A stretch of DNA of 64,000 nucleotides from Bacteroidia bacterium. Its GTDB lineage: Bacteria > Bacteroidota > Bacteroidia > J057. The notes under the pieces were generated by a model that was given only the letters and a program-made list of their open reading frames with translations, did not search any database and had not been told where the DNA came from. A program made the translations under genes and the position numbers. The DNA lies in assembly GCA_030430205.1 (NCBI GenBank), contig JAUIGE010000004.1, forward strand, positions 186,001 to 250,000, in the 5' to 3' direction. Below, in pieces: positions 28,741-37,467 of this stretch (positions within the stretch are counted from its first letter, which is position 1; the number at the start of each line of letters is the position of its first letter).

Positions 28741-29721
28741 ATGTCTGATCAAACATTTGTCGAGCCTTTATTAAAAGAAAATCCGAACCGATTCGTGTTG
28801 TTCCCTATTCAGGATCATGATATCTGGCAGTTTTACAAAAAAGCTGTAGCCAGTTTTTGGACTGCCGAAGAGATAGATCTCTCCGGAGATCAAAATGACT
28901 GGAAGAAGTTGAGCGACAGCGAAAAACATTTTATCAAGCATGTGCTTGCCTTTTTTGCCGCTTCTGACGGCATCGTGAATGAAAATCTGGCAGAGCAATT
29001 TGTGAATGAGGTGCAGTCAACGGAGGCCAAGTTTTTCTATGGCTTTCAGATCGCGATTGAGAATATTCATTCGGAGACTTACAGTTTGTTGATTGATACG
29101 CTCATCAGCGATTCCAAGGAAAAGGACTACCTTTTCAATGCGATGGATAATGTACCTGCGGTACAGAAAAAGGCCCAGTGGGCCTTGAAGTGGATCAACA
29201 ATGATCAGCCCTTTGCTGAGCGCCTGGTGGCATTTGCAGCCGTAGAAGGCATTTTCTTCTCTGGGTCATTTTGCTCTATTTTTTGGTTAAAAAAGCGCGG
29301 CCTGATGCCGGGTTTGAGTTTTTCCAATGAATTGATCAGCCGGGATGAAGGCTTGCATTGCGATTTTGCCTGCCTGCTTTTTTCCAAAATGGAGCGCCCT
29401 TCTTCTTTTGAACGCGTCAAAGAAATCCTCTGCGATGCTGTGGCGATTGAAAAAGAATTTATCACAGAAGCACTTCCTGTCTCCCTGATCGGCATGAATG
29501 CCGAGATGATGGTACAATATATCGAGTTTGTGGCTGACCGCCTTTTTAACGCTCTGGGCTTTGACAAAGTCTACCATACCGCCAATCCTTTCCCCTGGAT
29601 GGAGACCATCTCCATGCAAGGCAAAACCAACTTCTTCGAAAAGCGCGTAGCCGAATACCAAAAGGCCGGCGTGCTGGATGGTAAGGAAGAAGAGAAATTT
29701 TCGCTGGACGAGGATTTTTGA
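28741..29721 (+). CDS. nrdB: Ribonucleotide reductase class I, small (radical) subunit
   Basis: It houses the diiron-tyrosyl radical cofactor for reduction of ribonucleotides to deoxyribonucleotides. The 326 residues are typical for class Ia R2. The iron site is visible: ExxH followed by the radical Tyr in [13 protein letters not shown], and the second half as Glu in VEGIFFSG and EGLH in [10 protein letters not shown]. The acidic C-terminal tail ([10 protein letters not shown]) is the docking segment for the large subunit. It is followed by a strong terminator, so transcription to nrdA is at least partly separate. DnaA-box sequences flank it. Confidence 0.95.
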   Translation: MSDQTFVEPLLKENPNRFVLFPIQDHDIWQFYKKAVASFWTAEEIDLSGDQNDWKKLSDSEKHFIKHVLAFFAASDGIVNENLAEQFVNEVQSTEAKFFYGFQIAIENIHSETYSLLIDTLISDSKEKDYLFNAMDNVPAVQKKAQWALKWINNDQPFAERLVAFAAVEGIFFSGSFCSIFWLKKRGLMPGLSFSNELISRDEGLHCDFACLLFSKMERPSSFERVKEILCDAVAIEKEFITEALPVSLIGMNAEMMVQYIEFVADRLFNALGFDKVYHTANPFPWMETISMQGKTNFFEKRVAEYQKAGVLDGKEEEKFSLDEDF

Positions 29722-29780
29722 TTTTAGCAAAAAATGATGGAGGGATAAACCTCCTTTCATCTCTGTTTTACACGATTCTA

Positions 29781-29818
29781 AGCAAGTTCTCCTTTTCTGG
29801 GGGACTTGCTTTTTTTTG
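29781..29818 (+). terminator. Rho-independent terminator after nrdB
   Basis: A 12-bp stem (29781-29792 with 29799-29810) contains a run of C-G pairs next to a six-base loop and is followed at once by eight T. This is a textbook intrinsic terminator. Confidence 0.9.
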
Positions 29819-29837
29819 TATAAAAAAATCTGTTTTC

Positions 29838-30034
29838 TTATCCACAAAGCTGTTGAAAAGTAGGCTCCATTTATACTGGTTTTTATGTGACCTTTGTGTA
29901 AAGCGAAAAATAAGGAATGTGTAAGCCCTTTTTCGCCTAGCTGTTATTTTCGCTTTTTCCACAATTGATTTTTGTAAAAATCCCTTTTTGGATCAAGGGA
30001 AAAGGCTTTTTCATGAGTTTTCCACTTATCCACA
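29838..30034 (+). promoter_or_regulatory. DnaA-box cluster in front of nrdA
   Basis: Perfect TTATCCACA boxes stand at 29838 and 30026 with the near match TTTTCCACA at 29955, all on the plus strand. The first is followed by GTTGAAAAGTAGG, matching the box upstream of nrdB. In Escherichia coli DnaA controls nrdAB through similar boxes; control here is an inference from the sites. Confidence 0.55.
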
Positions 30035-30128
30035 TCTTTGTTGATAACTAGAAATGGAAAAGGAATGGGAATGCTGCATCTTCAATTCTCCTTAACAAAG
30101 AACATCCACGCAATAACTCCCGACATAT

Positions 30129-32654
30129 ATGTATGTAATCAAAAGAAGCGGTAAAACCGAAGAAGTAAAACTGGACAAAATCACTGCCCGCGTCAAAAAG
30201 CTATGCTACGGCCTGGACCCTAATTATGTCCAGCACATGAACGTATCTCTGAAGGTAGTTCAGGGACTCTATGATGGGGTAACCACCACCGAGCTGGACA
30301 ACCTCGCGGCCGAAACGGCCGCCTCCATGACCACTGTGCACCCTGACTATGCGATCCTGGCAGCGCGCATCGCTGTTTCCAATCTTCACAAAAACACGGA
30401 TAAATCCTTTTCGGATACCGTTGACAGACTGCATAAGTACATTGATCCTAAAACAGGTGATCCCGCTCCCCTGATTTCGGATGAAACCTGTGAGATTGTT
30501 CAAAAATATAAAGACCGGCTCGACTCTGCGATTATATATGATCGGGATTACAACTTTGATTACTTCGGATTCAAGACTTTGGAGCGCTCTTATTTGCTCA
30601 AAATGGAGGATAAGATCGAAGAGCGCCCCCAGCAAATGCTGATGCGTGTTTCGATTGGTATTCATGGAGAAGATATAGATGCCGCTATTGAGACCTATAA
30701 TATGATGTCTCAAAAGTGGTTTATCCACGCTACGCCTACCTTATTTAATGCAGGTACACCCAAACCTCAGCTCTCTTCCTGTTTTCTGTTGACGATGCAG
30801 GATGACAGCATCAACGGGATTTATGATACCCTGAAGCAGTCTGCTTTGATTTCACAGGCCGCAGGCGGCATCGGTCTGAGCATTCACAATATCAGAGCCA
30901 CAGGCTCCTATATCAAAGGTACCAATGGCACCTCCAATGGCATTATCCCCATGCTGCGGGTCTTCAATGACACCGCCCGCTATGTAGATCAGGGGGGCGG
31001 AAAGCGCAAAGGCGCATTTGCTATTTACCTGGAGCCATGGCATGCCGACATCTTTGAGTTTTTGGAATTGAAGAAAAACCACGGAAAAGATGAACTGCGT
31101 GCGCGTGACCTCTTCTACGCCATGTGGATTTCTGATCTCTTCATGCAGCGCGTGAAAGACGATGCTGATTGGTCACTTTTCTGTCCAAACGAGGCTCCAG
31201 GGCTCTGCGACGTCTATGGAGAAGAATTTGAAAAGCTATATGCAAAATATGAAGAGGAGGGCCGTGCCCGCCGTGTAGTCCCTGCCCGTGATCTTTGGAA
31301 CAAAGTACTCGAATCACAAATCGAAACGGGTACCCCTTATATTCTCTACAAAGACCACGCAAACCGCAAATCCAATCAGAAAAATCTGGGCACCATCCGT
31401 TCTTCCAACCTGTGTACGGAGATCATGGAGTACACCTCCAAGGACGAGATCGCTGTTTGTAACCTGGCCTCTGTTGCACTAAGCAAGTTTGTCAATGTCA
31501 AAACAGGCGCTTTTGATTTCAAGAAATTGTTTGAAATCTCCAAAATCATCACCCGCAACCTCAATAAAGTAATTGACATCAATTACTATCCTGTGCCTGA
31601 GGCGAGAAACTCCAATATGCGCCATCGCCCGATAGGAATCGGGGTGCAGGGCCTGGCAGATGCCTTTGCCCTGATGCGCTTTCCCTTTGAAAGCCCGGAG
31701 GCTATTCAATTGAACAAAGACATCTTTGAGACCATTTATTTTGGCGCTGTCACAGCTTCCATGGAACTGGCCGCCAAAGAGGGGACTTATGAAAGCTACC
31801 CAGGCTCTCCTGCCTCCAAAGGAGAATTGCAATTTGATATGTGGGGCGTGACGCCCAGCGATCGTTGGGATTGGGCAGGGTTGAAAAAAGAAATCAAGAA
31901 AAACGGTCTGCGCAACAGCTTGCTGCTTGCGCCTATGCCTACGGCTTCTACTTCCCAGATCCTGGGCAATAATGAGTGCTTTGAGCCTTTTACCTCTAAC
32001 CTCTATACCCGCCGTACGCTTTCGGGAGAATTTGTGGTAGTGAACAAATACCTGTTGCGTGACCTGATCCAATTGGGATTGTGGAACAATACCATGAAAG
32101 ATCGCCTGATCGCTGCCAACGGCTCTGTGCAGAATATCCCTGAGGTGCCACAGCACCTCAAGGAATTGTACAAGACAACCTGGGAGATCAGTCAAAAAAC
32201 CATTGTAGATATGGCTGCCGATCGCGGTGCTTTTATCTGCCAAAGCCAGTCTATGAATATCCACATGGAGAGCCCGAGTTTCAAAAAACTCACTTCCATG
32301 CACTTCTACGCCTGGCAAAAAGGCCTGAAAACGGGGACTTACTACCTTCGTACCAAAGCAGCTACGGATGCAATCAAGTTTACGGTAGACCGTAAAATCC
32401 TGGAGCAGAGCGTAGCAGAAGGCAATACAACCGCCACCAACATCATCGCCAAAAAGCGTGAAGAGCAGCTGGCCGTGATGGAGACACCGCAGCCTGTGGC
32501 TGCGGCTAACGGAAATGGCAACGGAAACGGGCATGCAAAGCAGGCCGTAGCTGCGCCTCCGGCGACGGACAAAATCGAAGCGATTTCACTGGATGATATA
32601 GATGTCAAGGCTTGCCGCCTTGATGATCCGGACTGCGAATCTTGCAGTGCGTAA
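30129..32654 (+). CDS. nrdA: Ribonucleotide reductase class I, large (catalytic) subunit
   Basis: It binds nucleoside diphosphates and performs the reduction with electrons from thioredoxin or glutaredoxin. The 841 residues begin with an ATP-cone ([18 protein letters not shown] ..., about 1-90), so overall activity is ATP/dATP-regulated. The catalytic core shows [14 protein letters not shown] and the active-site block [14 protein letters not shown] with CNLASV. The mobile C-terminus ends [13 protein letters not shown] and has the redox Cys pair. A Gly/Asn/Ala-rich linker precedes it (about 795-820). It is in the same direction as nrdB but separated by 407 bp with a terminator, and it is followed by its own terminator. 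Confidence 0.95.
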   Translation: MYVIKRSGKTEEVKLDKITARVKKLCYGLDPNYVQHMNVSLKVVQGLYDGVTTTELDNLAAETAASMTTVHPDYAILAARIAVSNLHKNTDKSFSDTVDRLHKYIDPKTGDPAPLISDETCEIVQKYKDRLDSAIIYDRDYNFDYFGFKTLERSYLLKMEDKIEERPQQMLMRVSIGIHGEDIDAAIETYNMMSQKWFIHATPTLFNAGTPKPQLSSCFLLTMQDDSINGIYDTLKQSALISQAAGGIGLSIHNIRATGSYIKGTNGTSNGIIPMLRVFNDTARYVDQGGGKRKGAFAIYLEPWHADIFEFLELKKNHGKDELRARDLFYAMWISDLFMQRVKDDADWSLFCPNEAPGLCDVYGEEFEKLYAKYEEEGRARRVVPARDLWNKVLESQIETGTPYILYKDHANRKSNQKNLGTIRSSNLCTEIMEYTSKDEIAVCNLASVALSKFVNVKTGAFDFKKLFEISKIITRNLNKVIDINYYPVPEARNSNMRHRPIGIGVQGLADAFALMRFPFESPEAIQLNKDIFETIYFGAVTASMELAAKEGTYESYPGSPASKGELQFDMWGVTPSDRWDWAGLKKEIKKNGLRNSLLLAPMPTASTSQILGNNECFEPFTSNLYTRRTLSGEFVVVNKYLLRDLIQLGLWNNTMKDRLIAANGSVQNIPEVPQHLKELYKTTWEISQKTIVDMAADRGAFICQSQSMNIHMESPSFKKLTSMHFYAWQKGLKTGTYYLRTKAATDAIKFTVDRKILEQSVAEGNTTATNIIAKKREEQLAVMETPQPVAAANGNGNGNGHAKQAVAAPPATDKIEAISLDDIDVKACRLDDPDCESCSA

Positions 32655-32687
32655 ACAGAGGAAGAATCACATTATCCTTTGCTAATG

Positions 32688-32715
32688 GCCGTCCCGGGAG
32701 GGGCGGTTTTTTTTT
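32688..32715 (+). terminator. Rho-independent terminator after nrdA
   Basis: A 7-bp GC-rich stem (CCGTCCC with GGGGCGG, 32689-32706) with a four-base loop is followed by a run of nine T. It lies about 35 bp after the nrdA stop. Confidence 0.85.
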
Positions 32716-32745
32716 GTTTCGGGTTTTGGGTTTTGAGTTTCGGGT
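32716..32745. repeat. TTTCGGG-type heptamer block
   Basis: Variants of TTTCGGG and TTTTGGG alternate with GAG spacers between the nrdA terminator and the stop of the convergent gene. The words are the same as in the inverted block at 18681-18786. Confidence 0.6.
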
Positions 32746-32747
32746 TG

Positions 32748-33362
32748 CTAGTGCAAATTTTCTATGGGTCCTTTTCCTTCCCGGATAATTTCAAATTCCC
32801 CTTCGCTGCAGTCCACTACGGTGGAGGGAATAACATCTCCCATTCCCCCATCGACCACGAGGTCAACTTGTTTGCCCCATGTATCGTGCAGATCGCGGGG
32901 ATCGACCCAATAGGTATCTTCTGGAATAGGAATACTTGCAGAAAGGAGGGGTGCGCCGAGCGCGTCTACTATCGCCTGGGCGATGGCATTGTCTACGAGG
33001 CGTACGCCGACGGTTTTGTGTTTGGATTGGAAGTGGCGGGGCACTTCTTTGGAAGCCTGAAGAATGAAGGTATAAGGTCCTGGGAGGACTTTCCTCATGC
33101 TTTTGAAAACTTCAGTAGAATTCTGAATGCTGTAGCTGCCAATATCTTTCAAATCACGGCAAATGCAGCTGAGAAGGGCTTTGTCAGGGTCAAGGTTTTT
33201 GAGGCGACAGACCTGGATAACAGCCTTTTTTTCCATGATGCTACATCCAAAAGCATAGAGGGTATCAGTGGGATAAATGATAACGCCTCCTTTTCTTAAT
33301 ATGTCGACCGCCTGCTGGATCAGGCGGTCTTGCGGGGTTTCGGGATGGATGGAAATAAGCAT
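32748..33362 (-). CDS. YciO-type YrdC/Sua5-domain protein (threonylcarbamoyl-AMP synthase family)
   Basis: The 204-residue protein has the YrdC fold that makes threonylcarbamoyl-AMP for the t6A37 modification of tRNA. The N-terminus (LISIHPETPQDRLIQQAVDI then GGVIIYPTDTLYAFGC) and the block PGPYTFILQASKEVP are closest in my memory to the YciO subfamily. YciO has weak or uncertain TsaC activity in Escherichia coli. It may therefore be a second family member beside a true TsaC elsewhere, or the functional one. It starts 3 bp after exbD and is probably in the exbB-exbD operon. Confidence 0.85.
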   Translation of the reverse strand: MLISIHPETPQDRLIQQAVDILRKGGVIIYPTDTLYAFGCSIMEKKAVIQVCRLKNLDPDKALLSCICRDLKDIGSYSIQNSTEVFKSMRKVLPGPYTFILQASKEVPRHFQSKHKTVGVRLVDNAIAQAIVDALGAPLLSASIPIPEDTYWVDPRDLHDTWGKQVDLVVDGGMGDVIPSTVVDCSEGEFEIIREGKGPIENLH

Positions 33363-33365
33363 GGC

Positions 33366-33773
33366 TTAATCGCTATCCTTTTTGGTGAGGATCACCACCT
33401 TCCCTCCATGCTTTGCGACTTCGGACATCACAAAGGCGACATCGTTCATGACGGTTTGTTTATCCGTGCGCAGCGTGATGGTACGCTCGTCATCTTTCGC
33501 GCCATCGAGGGCGTCCTTGATTAACTGCGGGAGGTCCTCCCGATCTGTACTGCCAGCATCATCCCATGCAAAGAGGCCATCCTGGGTGATGGTCACCGTA
33601 TGTCCGCCTTTGTGTGGCTTGTCTGAGGAGCTGTTGGGGAGCTCCACTTCCAGAGAAGCCTGGACGATAAAACTGGAGGTCAGCATAAAGTATATCAAAA
33701 GCAGAAAGACAATATCGGCTATAGGTGCCGTACTGACTTCTACACTGGGTTTCATTCTACGTTCTAATCTCAT
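33366..33773 (-). CDS. exbD: ExbD/TolR-type biopolymer transport protein
   Basis: About 135 residues from MRLERRMKPSVEVSTAPIAD; an earlier in-frame ATG at 33857 lies inside the upstream gene and is rejected. One membrane segment holds the essential Asp (IADIVFLLLIYFMLTSSF), followed by the periplasmic domain that binds TonB/peptidoglycan. With ExbB it forms the proton-driven motor that energises TonB-dependent uptake or outer-membrane maintenance. It lies 19 bp after exbB. Confidence 0.88.
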   Translation of the reverse strand: MRLERRMKPSVEVSTAPIADIVFLLLIYFMLTSSFIVQASLEVELPNSSSDKPHKGGHTVTITQDGLFAWDDAGSTDREDLPQLIKDALDGAKDDERTITLRTDKQTVMNDVAFVMSEVAKHGGKVVILTKKDSD

Positions 33774-33792
33774 GATGAACAGATTTTGTTGG

Positions 33793-34485
33793 TTATGCCG
33801 CAGGCTCCTGAAGCAGATCGAGGAAGTCGGAAGCTGTGAGTTCAAGTTTGAAAACAACCTTGTTTACCATGGAAACCAGAGAGTTGTAGGCCAGATATGC
33901 CAATACACCCACGATCAGACCGGATGCTGTGGTAATCATCGCAGTAGATATACCCCCTGCCAGGTCCTGGGCACTGGCGTTGCCACCTGTCCGCACGATC
34001 TGATTGAAGGCATCAATCATACCCAAAACAGTACCCATAAAGCCGATCATCGGCCCTGCACCGGCGATGGTCGCCAGCATAGGCAGCCTGCGCTCCAGGC
34101 GGATAATTTCCAGCTTTCCTACCGTCTCGATAGAGTTTTCTATATCCTGGATCGAACTGGTGCCCAGGCGGCTGATTCCTTTGTGAATCATGCGCGCAAA
34201 AGGGTCATTGCGGGACTCACAGAGACCTTTGGCTCCTTCGAGGTTACCTTTGGTAACATAGGCACGCACTTGTTTCATAAAGTCCTCCGAATCGGCATTG
34301 GCCTTACGGACGGTGAGCCAGCGCTCAAAGAAGATATAAATAGCGGCAATCAGCAGTATGCCCAACGGAATCATGGCCCAACCGCCATCGATTATAACAT
34401 CAATCAGGTTTTTATTTGCCAATTTTTCGGCTGCCTCAGCTGCTGCATTTGTGACTTCGGTACCAACTTGCAAAAGAGTAATCAT
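33793..34485 (-). CDS. exbB: ExbB/TolQ/MotA-family proton channel protein
   Basis: The 230-residue protein has three membrane segments: about 33-55 (WAMIPLGILLIAAIYIFFERW), and two in the C-terminal half (PMLATIAGAGPMIGFMGTV and MITTASGLIVGVLAYLAY). The loop ERRLPMLATIAGAGPMIGF is the family signature. It forms a pentameric channel around ExbD. ExbB/TolQ/MotA subtype cannot be fully separated, but pairing with exbD supports ExbB or TolQ. It is the first gene of the operon; the upstream gap contains a heptamer repeat. Confidence 0.88.
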   Translation of the reverse strand: MITLLQVGTEVTNAAAEAAEKLANKNLIDVIIDGGWAMIPLGILLIAAIYIFFERWLTVRKANADSEDFMKQVRAYVTKGNLEGAKGLCESRNDPFARMIHKGISRLGTSSIQDIENSIETVGKLEIIRLERRLPMLATIAGAGPMIGFMGTVLGMIDAFNQIVRTGGNASAQDLAGGISTAMITTASGLIVGVLAYLAYNSLVSMVNKVVFKLELTASDFLDLLQEPAA

Positions 34486-34589
34486 AGGTAGATGTGATTT
34501 ATTAAGCAGTCTTTGTTTTAACTTGTTCTTAACGAAAGATCGAACTTACTTATTCGATAGAATAAATCCAATTTATGGTTTTGGGGGAA

Positions 34590-34652
34590 GCGGGAAGCGA
34601 GAGCAGAGAGCAGAGAGCGGAGAGCAGAGAGCAGAGAGCGGAGAGCAGAGAT
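34590..34652. repeat. AGAGCAG-type heptamer array (short copy)
   Basis: About seven 7-bp units of AGAGCAG/AGAGCGG follow the word GCGGGAAGCGAGA. The block sits between the channel gene stop and the exbB start. It is the same repeat as the 24-unit array at 53710-53877. Confidence 0.85.
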
Positions 34653-34657
34653 GGCTT

Positions 34658-35671
34658 TTACCCCAGGTAAATATTTTTAAAGACTTCGATTTGTTTGTCT
34701 TCGCCCAAAACGAAGAGTTTGTCTTCGGGCTCGAGGATTTTGTTGGCGGGGGGATTGAGCTCGACATGCTGCTTGCCGCTTTTCATGCCGATGATGGTGG
34801 CACCTGTACGGGAGCGTACGTTGAGCTCGGCGAGGGTTTTGCCTACCAGGCTTGCATGATGGGCGCAGGTAAATATTTCGAGATGGAAATGAGAGCTGCC
34901 TTCCCCGGAAACCATTTCTACAAACTCCATCAGGGCCGGTCGGGTCAGGAGATTGGCCATTTTGCGGCCACCGATCAGGTTGGGGACTATGACCTCATTG
35001 GCCCCGGCGCGTTTCAGCTTGGAGATGGTACTTTCATTGGAAGCACGGGCCACGATTTTGATACGTGGGTTCAGTGTCCTGGCTGTCAGGGTGATATAGA
35101 CATTTTCGGCATCGGTAGAAAGAGCAGAGATCAGGCCACTGGCTTGAGCTATTTCTGCTTTTTCCAACTCATCCTCCTGTGTGGCATCTCCTTGCACAGC
35201 CAGGATTCCTTCATGATGCTCCAGGAAGTCCTTGATGGTTTCCTCAGATTTTTCGATGATGACAAAAGGGTGATTCTGTCGCAACAACTCCAGGGCAGCT
35301 TCGCGCCCGTTTCGCCCCAGTCCGCAGATGATGATGTGATCTTTCAATTTGGATACTTTTTTATTGATGCGAAATTGATAAAAAATGTTTTGAATCTCGC
35401 CTTCTATCACAAAGGTGGTAATCGTGGAGACAGCATACAGAAAGGTACCGGCGCTCAAAATGATCAGCACAATCGTAAAAATCATTCCTTCCTGACTCAG
35501 CTCTCCGATCGTGCCAAAACCCACCGTACTCATGGTAATCACTGTCATGTAGACAGATTCCAGAAAAGGCAGCTCTTCGATCAGGTTGAAACCGAGCGCG
35601 CCAATGAGGAGCAAAAAGAGCAGCAGCCCGATTGCAAACAACATGCGACGTAGAGAGCGGTTTATAGTCAT
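34658..35671 (-). CDS. Two-helix potassium channel with RCK (TrkA-N/TrkA-C) domains
   Basis: The 337-residue protein has two membrane helices (about 10-32 and 62-90) around a pore with selectivity filter TVGFG in TMSTVGFGTIG. An RCK nucleotide-binding domain follows (HIIICGLGRNGREAALELL) and then a TrkA-C domain (RSRTGATIIGMKSG ... EPEDKLFVLG). Such channels are gated by nucleotides or Ca ions and act in K+ homeostasis. The AGAGCAG repeat block starts just after its stop. Confidence 0.92.
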   Translation of the reverse strand: MTINRSLRRMLFAIGLLLFLLLIGALGFNLIEELPFLESVYMTVITMSTVGFGTIGELSQEGMIFTIVLIILSAGTFLYAVSTITTFVIEGEIQNIFYQFRINKKVSKLKDHIIICGLGRNGREAALELLRQNHPFVIIEKSEETIKDFLEHHEGILAVQGDATQEDELEKAEIAQASGLISALSTDAENVYITLTARTLNPRIKIVARASNESTISKLKRAGANEVIVPNLIGGRKMANLLTRPALMEFVEMVSGEGSSHFHLEIFTCAHHASLVGKTLAELNVRSRTGATIIGMKSGKQHVELNPPANKILEPEDKLFVLGEDKQIEVFKNIYLG

Positions 35672-35792
35672 ATATTAGTTGAGCGTTCTTGTGCGTAAAG
35701 CTATCAGCCTTCGAAGTTATAAATTTAAAGGAGGATGGAGAAAGTATTATGAAAAAGGAAAAATATTTCTTGGGAACAAAAGAATTTACCTC

Positions 35793-35800
35793 TACATTTG
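35793..35800 (+). promoter_or_regulatory. Candidate promoter of tRNA-Ala
   Basis: TACATTTG matches the Bacteroidota -7 consensus TAnnTTTG and lies 18 bp before the mature tRNA. A TTG (CTTGGG) stands about 21 bp further upstream at a fitting -33 distance. Confidence 0.5.
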
Positions 35801-35818
35801 CAGACCAAATCGTTCATT

Positions 35819-35892
35819 GGGGCATTAGCTCAGTTGGCTAGAGCGCTTGACTGGCAGTCAAGAGGTCGGCGGTTCGACTCCGCCATGCTCCA
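35819..35892 (+). tRNA. tRNA-Ala (anticodon GGC)
   Basis: The cloverleaf is complete. The acceptor stem GGGGCAT pairs with ATGCTCC and includes the G3-U70 wobble that identifies alanine tRNA. The anticodon stem CTTGA/TCAAG encloses the loop CTGGCAG with anticodon GGC, and the T-loop GGTTCGACTCC is present. The discriminator is A, and the CCA end is not fully encoded (ACG follows). A terminator follows directly. Confidence 0.96.
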
Positions 35893-35900
35893 CGAGAACA

Positions 35901-35942
35901 AAAAAAGACTTGAAGCTGAAAATGCTTTGAGTCTTTTTTTTT
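35901..35942 (+). terminator. Rho-independent terminator after tRNA-Ala
   Basis: A 16-bp stem (35901-35916 with 35924-35939, including two G-T pairs) with a seven-base loop ends in a long T run. It is also flanked by A on the 5' side, so it could terminate from either direction. Confidence 0.85.
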
Positions 35943-36046
35943 GCAAAAGGCCGGACAGCCCAATCCATTATTTTGTTGACCTCAACAAAATAGCGAAATT
36001 AGTTTGAAATAGACGTTTGCAGTCTTCAATAGATAAAACTGATAAG

Positions 36047-37329
36047 ATGAGAATAATAATTTTAATAGGGCTAATTTCAGCTTTAGGGATTTCCAATTCA
36101 TGGCCCCAACAGCTTGCATTTCCAACTGCTGAAGGGTATGGAAAATATTCAAAAGGTGGACGAGGCGGAGTAGTTTTCGAGGTGACCAATTTAAATGATA
36201 GTGGAGAAGGTAGTTTAAGAGCGGCTGTTGAAGCTACTGAACCACGAACTGTTGTTTTCAGGGTGTCAGGAACCATCATTCTTGAAAGTCCTTTAAGTAT
36301 CAAACATCCTTATATTACCATTGCAGGGCAGACAGCTCCGGGCGATGGTATATGCATCAGGAGATATCCCATCAGCATTGATGCCGACCATGTAATTTTA
36401 AGATACCTTAGGGTGAGGTTGGGAGATGAGTCGGGAGAGGATTTTGATACTGTATCAAGCAGATATACCAGGCATGTCATTTTGGACCATATTTCGGCAA
36501 GCTGGAGTGTCGATGAATGTATGTCGATTTATCATTGTGACAGCATAACAGTTCAATGGTGTATCATCTCAGAAAGCATGAGTAATTCCAATCATGTAAA
36601 AGGTTCGCACGGTTTTGGCGGTATTTGGGGAAGTAACTATATAACTGGGGGTATCAAAATCTTTATGGAGGAGAAAAACTTCAAAAAAGGAGTGATAAAT
36701 TCAATTTTTCTGAATTTAACATTGTAGCTAATTACTACAAACCGGGCCCTGCAACAAATCAAAGTGAAGTAATGTATAGAATTGCAAATCCATCTGCCAG
36801 AAATGAAAATGATTTTGGCCTTTGGTATATTGCAGACAATGTAGTGAAGGGGAATAAAGAAGTTACAGCAGATAATTGGAATGGTGGGGTACAAACAAAC
36901 ATTTTCCTTGAAAAAATCAGACTTACTAAAGCATGGCCATCCATGCCTATTAATCAACAGAAAGCAAGCAAAGCTTACAAAATGGTCCTCAAAAATGCAG
37001 GCGCAAACCTTCCCAAAAGAGATGCAATAGATTCTCGGATAATTGAAGAAGTTGATGGAGAATATGCTACCTATGAAGGTGTAAGTTACAAAAAGGAGCA
37101 TCAAGTAACCGATTCCACAAAAGCATGTGGCATTATTGATACACAAGACGATGTTGGGGGCTGGCCAATACTTAAAAGCGCAGCTGCATGGAAAGATTCT
37201 GACCATGATGGAATGCCTGACTATTGGGAAGATAAAAACAAATTGGATAAAAATAACCCCGATGATAGAAATACAATTAATGCTAATGGATATACAATGC
37301 TGGAAAAGTATATGAATAGCATTAATTAA
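36047..37329 (+). pseudogene. Pectate lyase (PL1-type), inactivated by internal deletion with frameshift
   Basis: The first part (36047-36640) encodes a signal peptide and the N-terminal beta-helix of a Bacteroidota pectate lyase (AFPTAEGYGKYSKGGRGG ... GSHGFGGIWGSNY). Directly at 36638-36645 the homology jumps to a later part of the family in another frame (YNWGYQNLYGGE, then FNIVANYYKPGPAT). It continues open to 37329, where a calcium-binding-type C-terminus lies (DSDHDGMPDYWED). In intact relatives about 30-40 codons lie between these points, holding the HHN...SR..PRF segment with the catalytic Arg. The first frame therefore stops at 36727 and the second lacks a start. Base composition from about 35990 to 37460 is visibly more AT-rich than the flanks. 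The gene sits 150 bp from tRNA-Ala, which hints at transfer followed by decay. Confidence 0.85.
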
Positions 37330-37467
37330 AAAGCGAACAAATATCGCAAGGCCTCATTTTGTAAAACTCTGCTATCCATTTGGCAAAAAATGCAAGGTAC
37401 CTTGTAAATAAGCTGCCTACTTTTCAACATAATTAATCTGGTTGACAAGTAATTAGCTTTTGTTCCT

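Larger units (their letters stand above)
29722..30128. other. 407-bp intergenic region between nrdB and nrdA with terminator and DnaA-box cluster
   Basis: No gene is seen. The region holds the nrdB terminator (29781-29818), then AT-rich sequence with two perfect DnaA boxes (29838-29846 and 30026-30034, both TTATCCACA). There is one near match, TTTTCCACA (29955-29963), and a one-mismatch inverse box TGTTGATAA near 30039. The space after the terminator is long enough for a separate nrdA promoter, but no clear -33/-7 pair stands out. Confidence 0.6.

Noticed and set aside
28636-30034. Chromosomal replication origin
   Set aside because: DnaA boxes are present, but no dnaA, gyrB, rpmH or other origin genes and no clear unwinding element; gene regulation is simpler.
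34358-35653. 431-codon plus-strand frame opposite the potassium channel
   Set aside because: The channel filter and RCK domain are on the minus strand; part of the plus frame runs through repeats.
35819-37329. Genomic island integrated at tRNA-Ala
   Set aside because: No integrase and no second copy of the tRNA 3' end was noticed; only the AT-rich broken gene hints at transfer.
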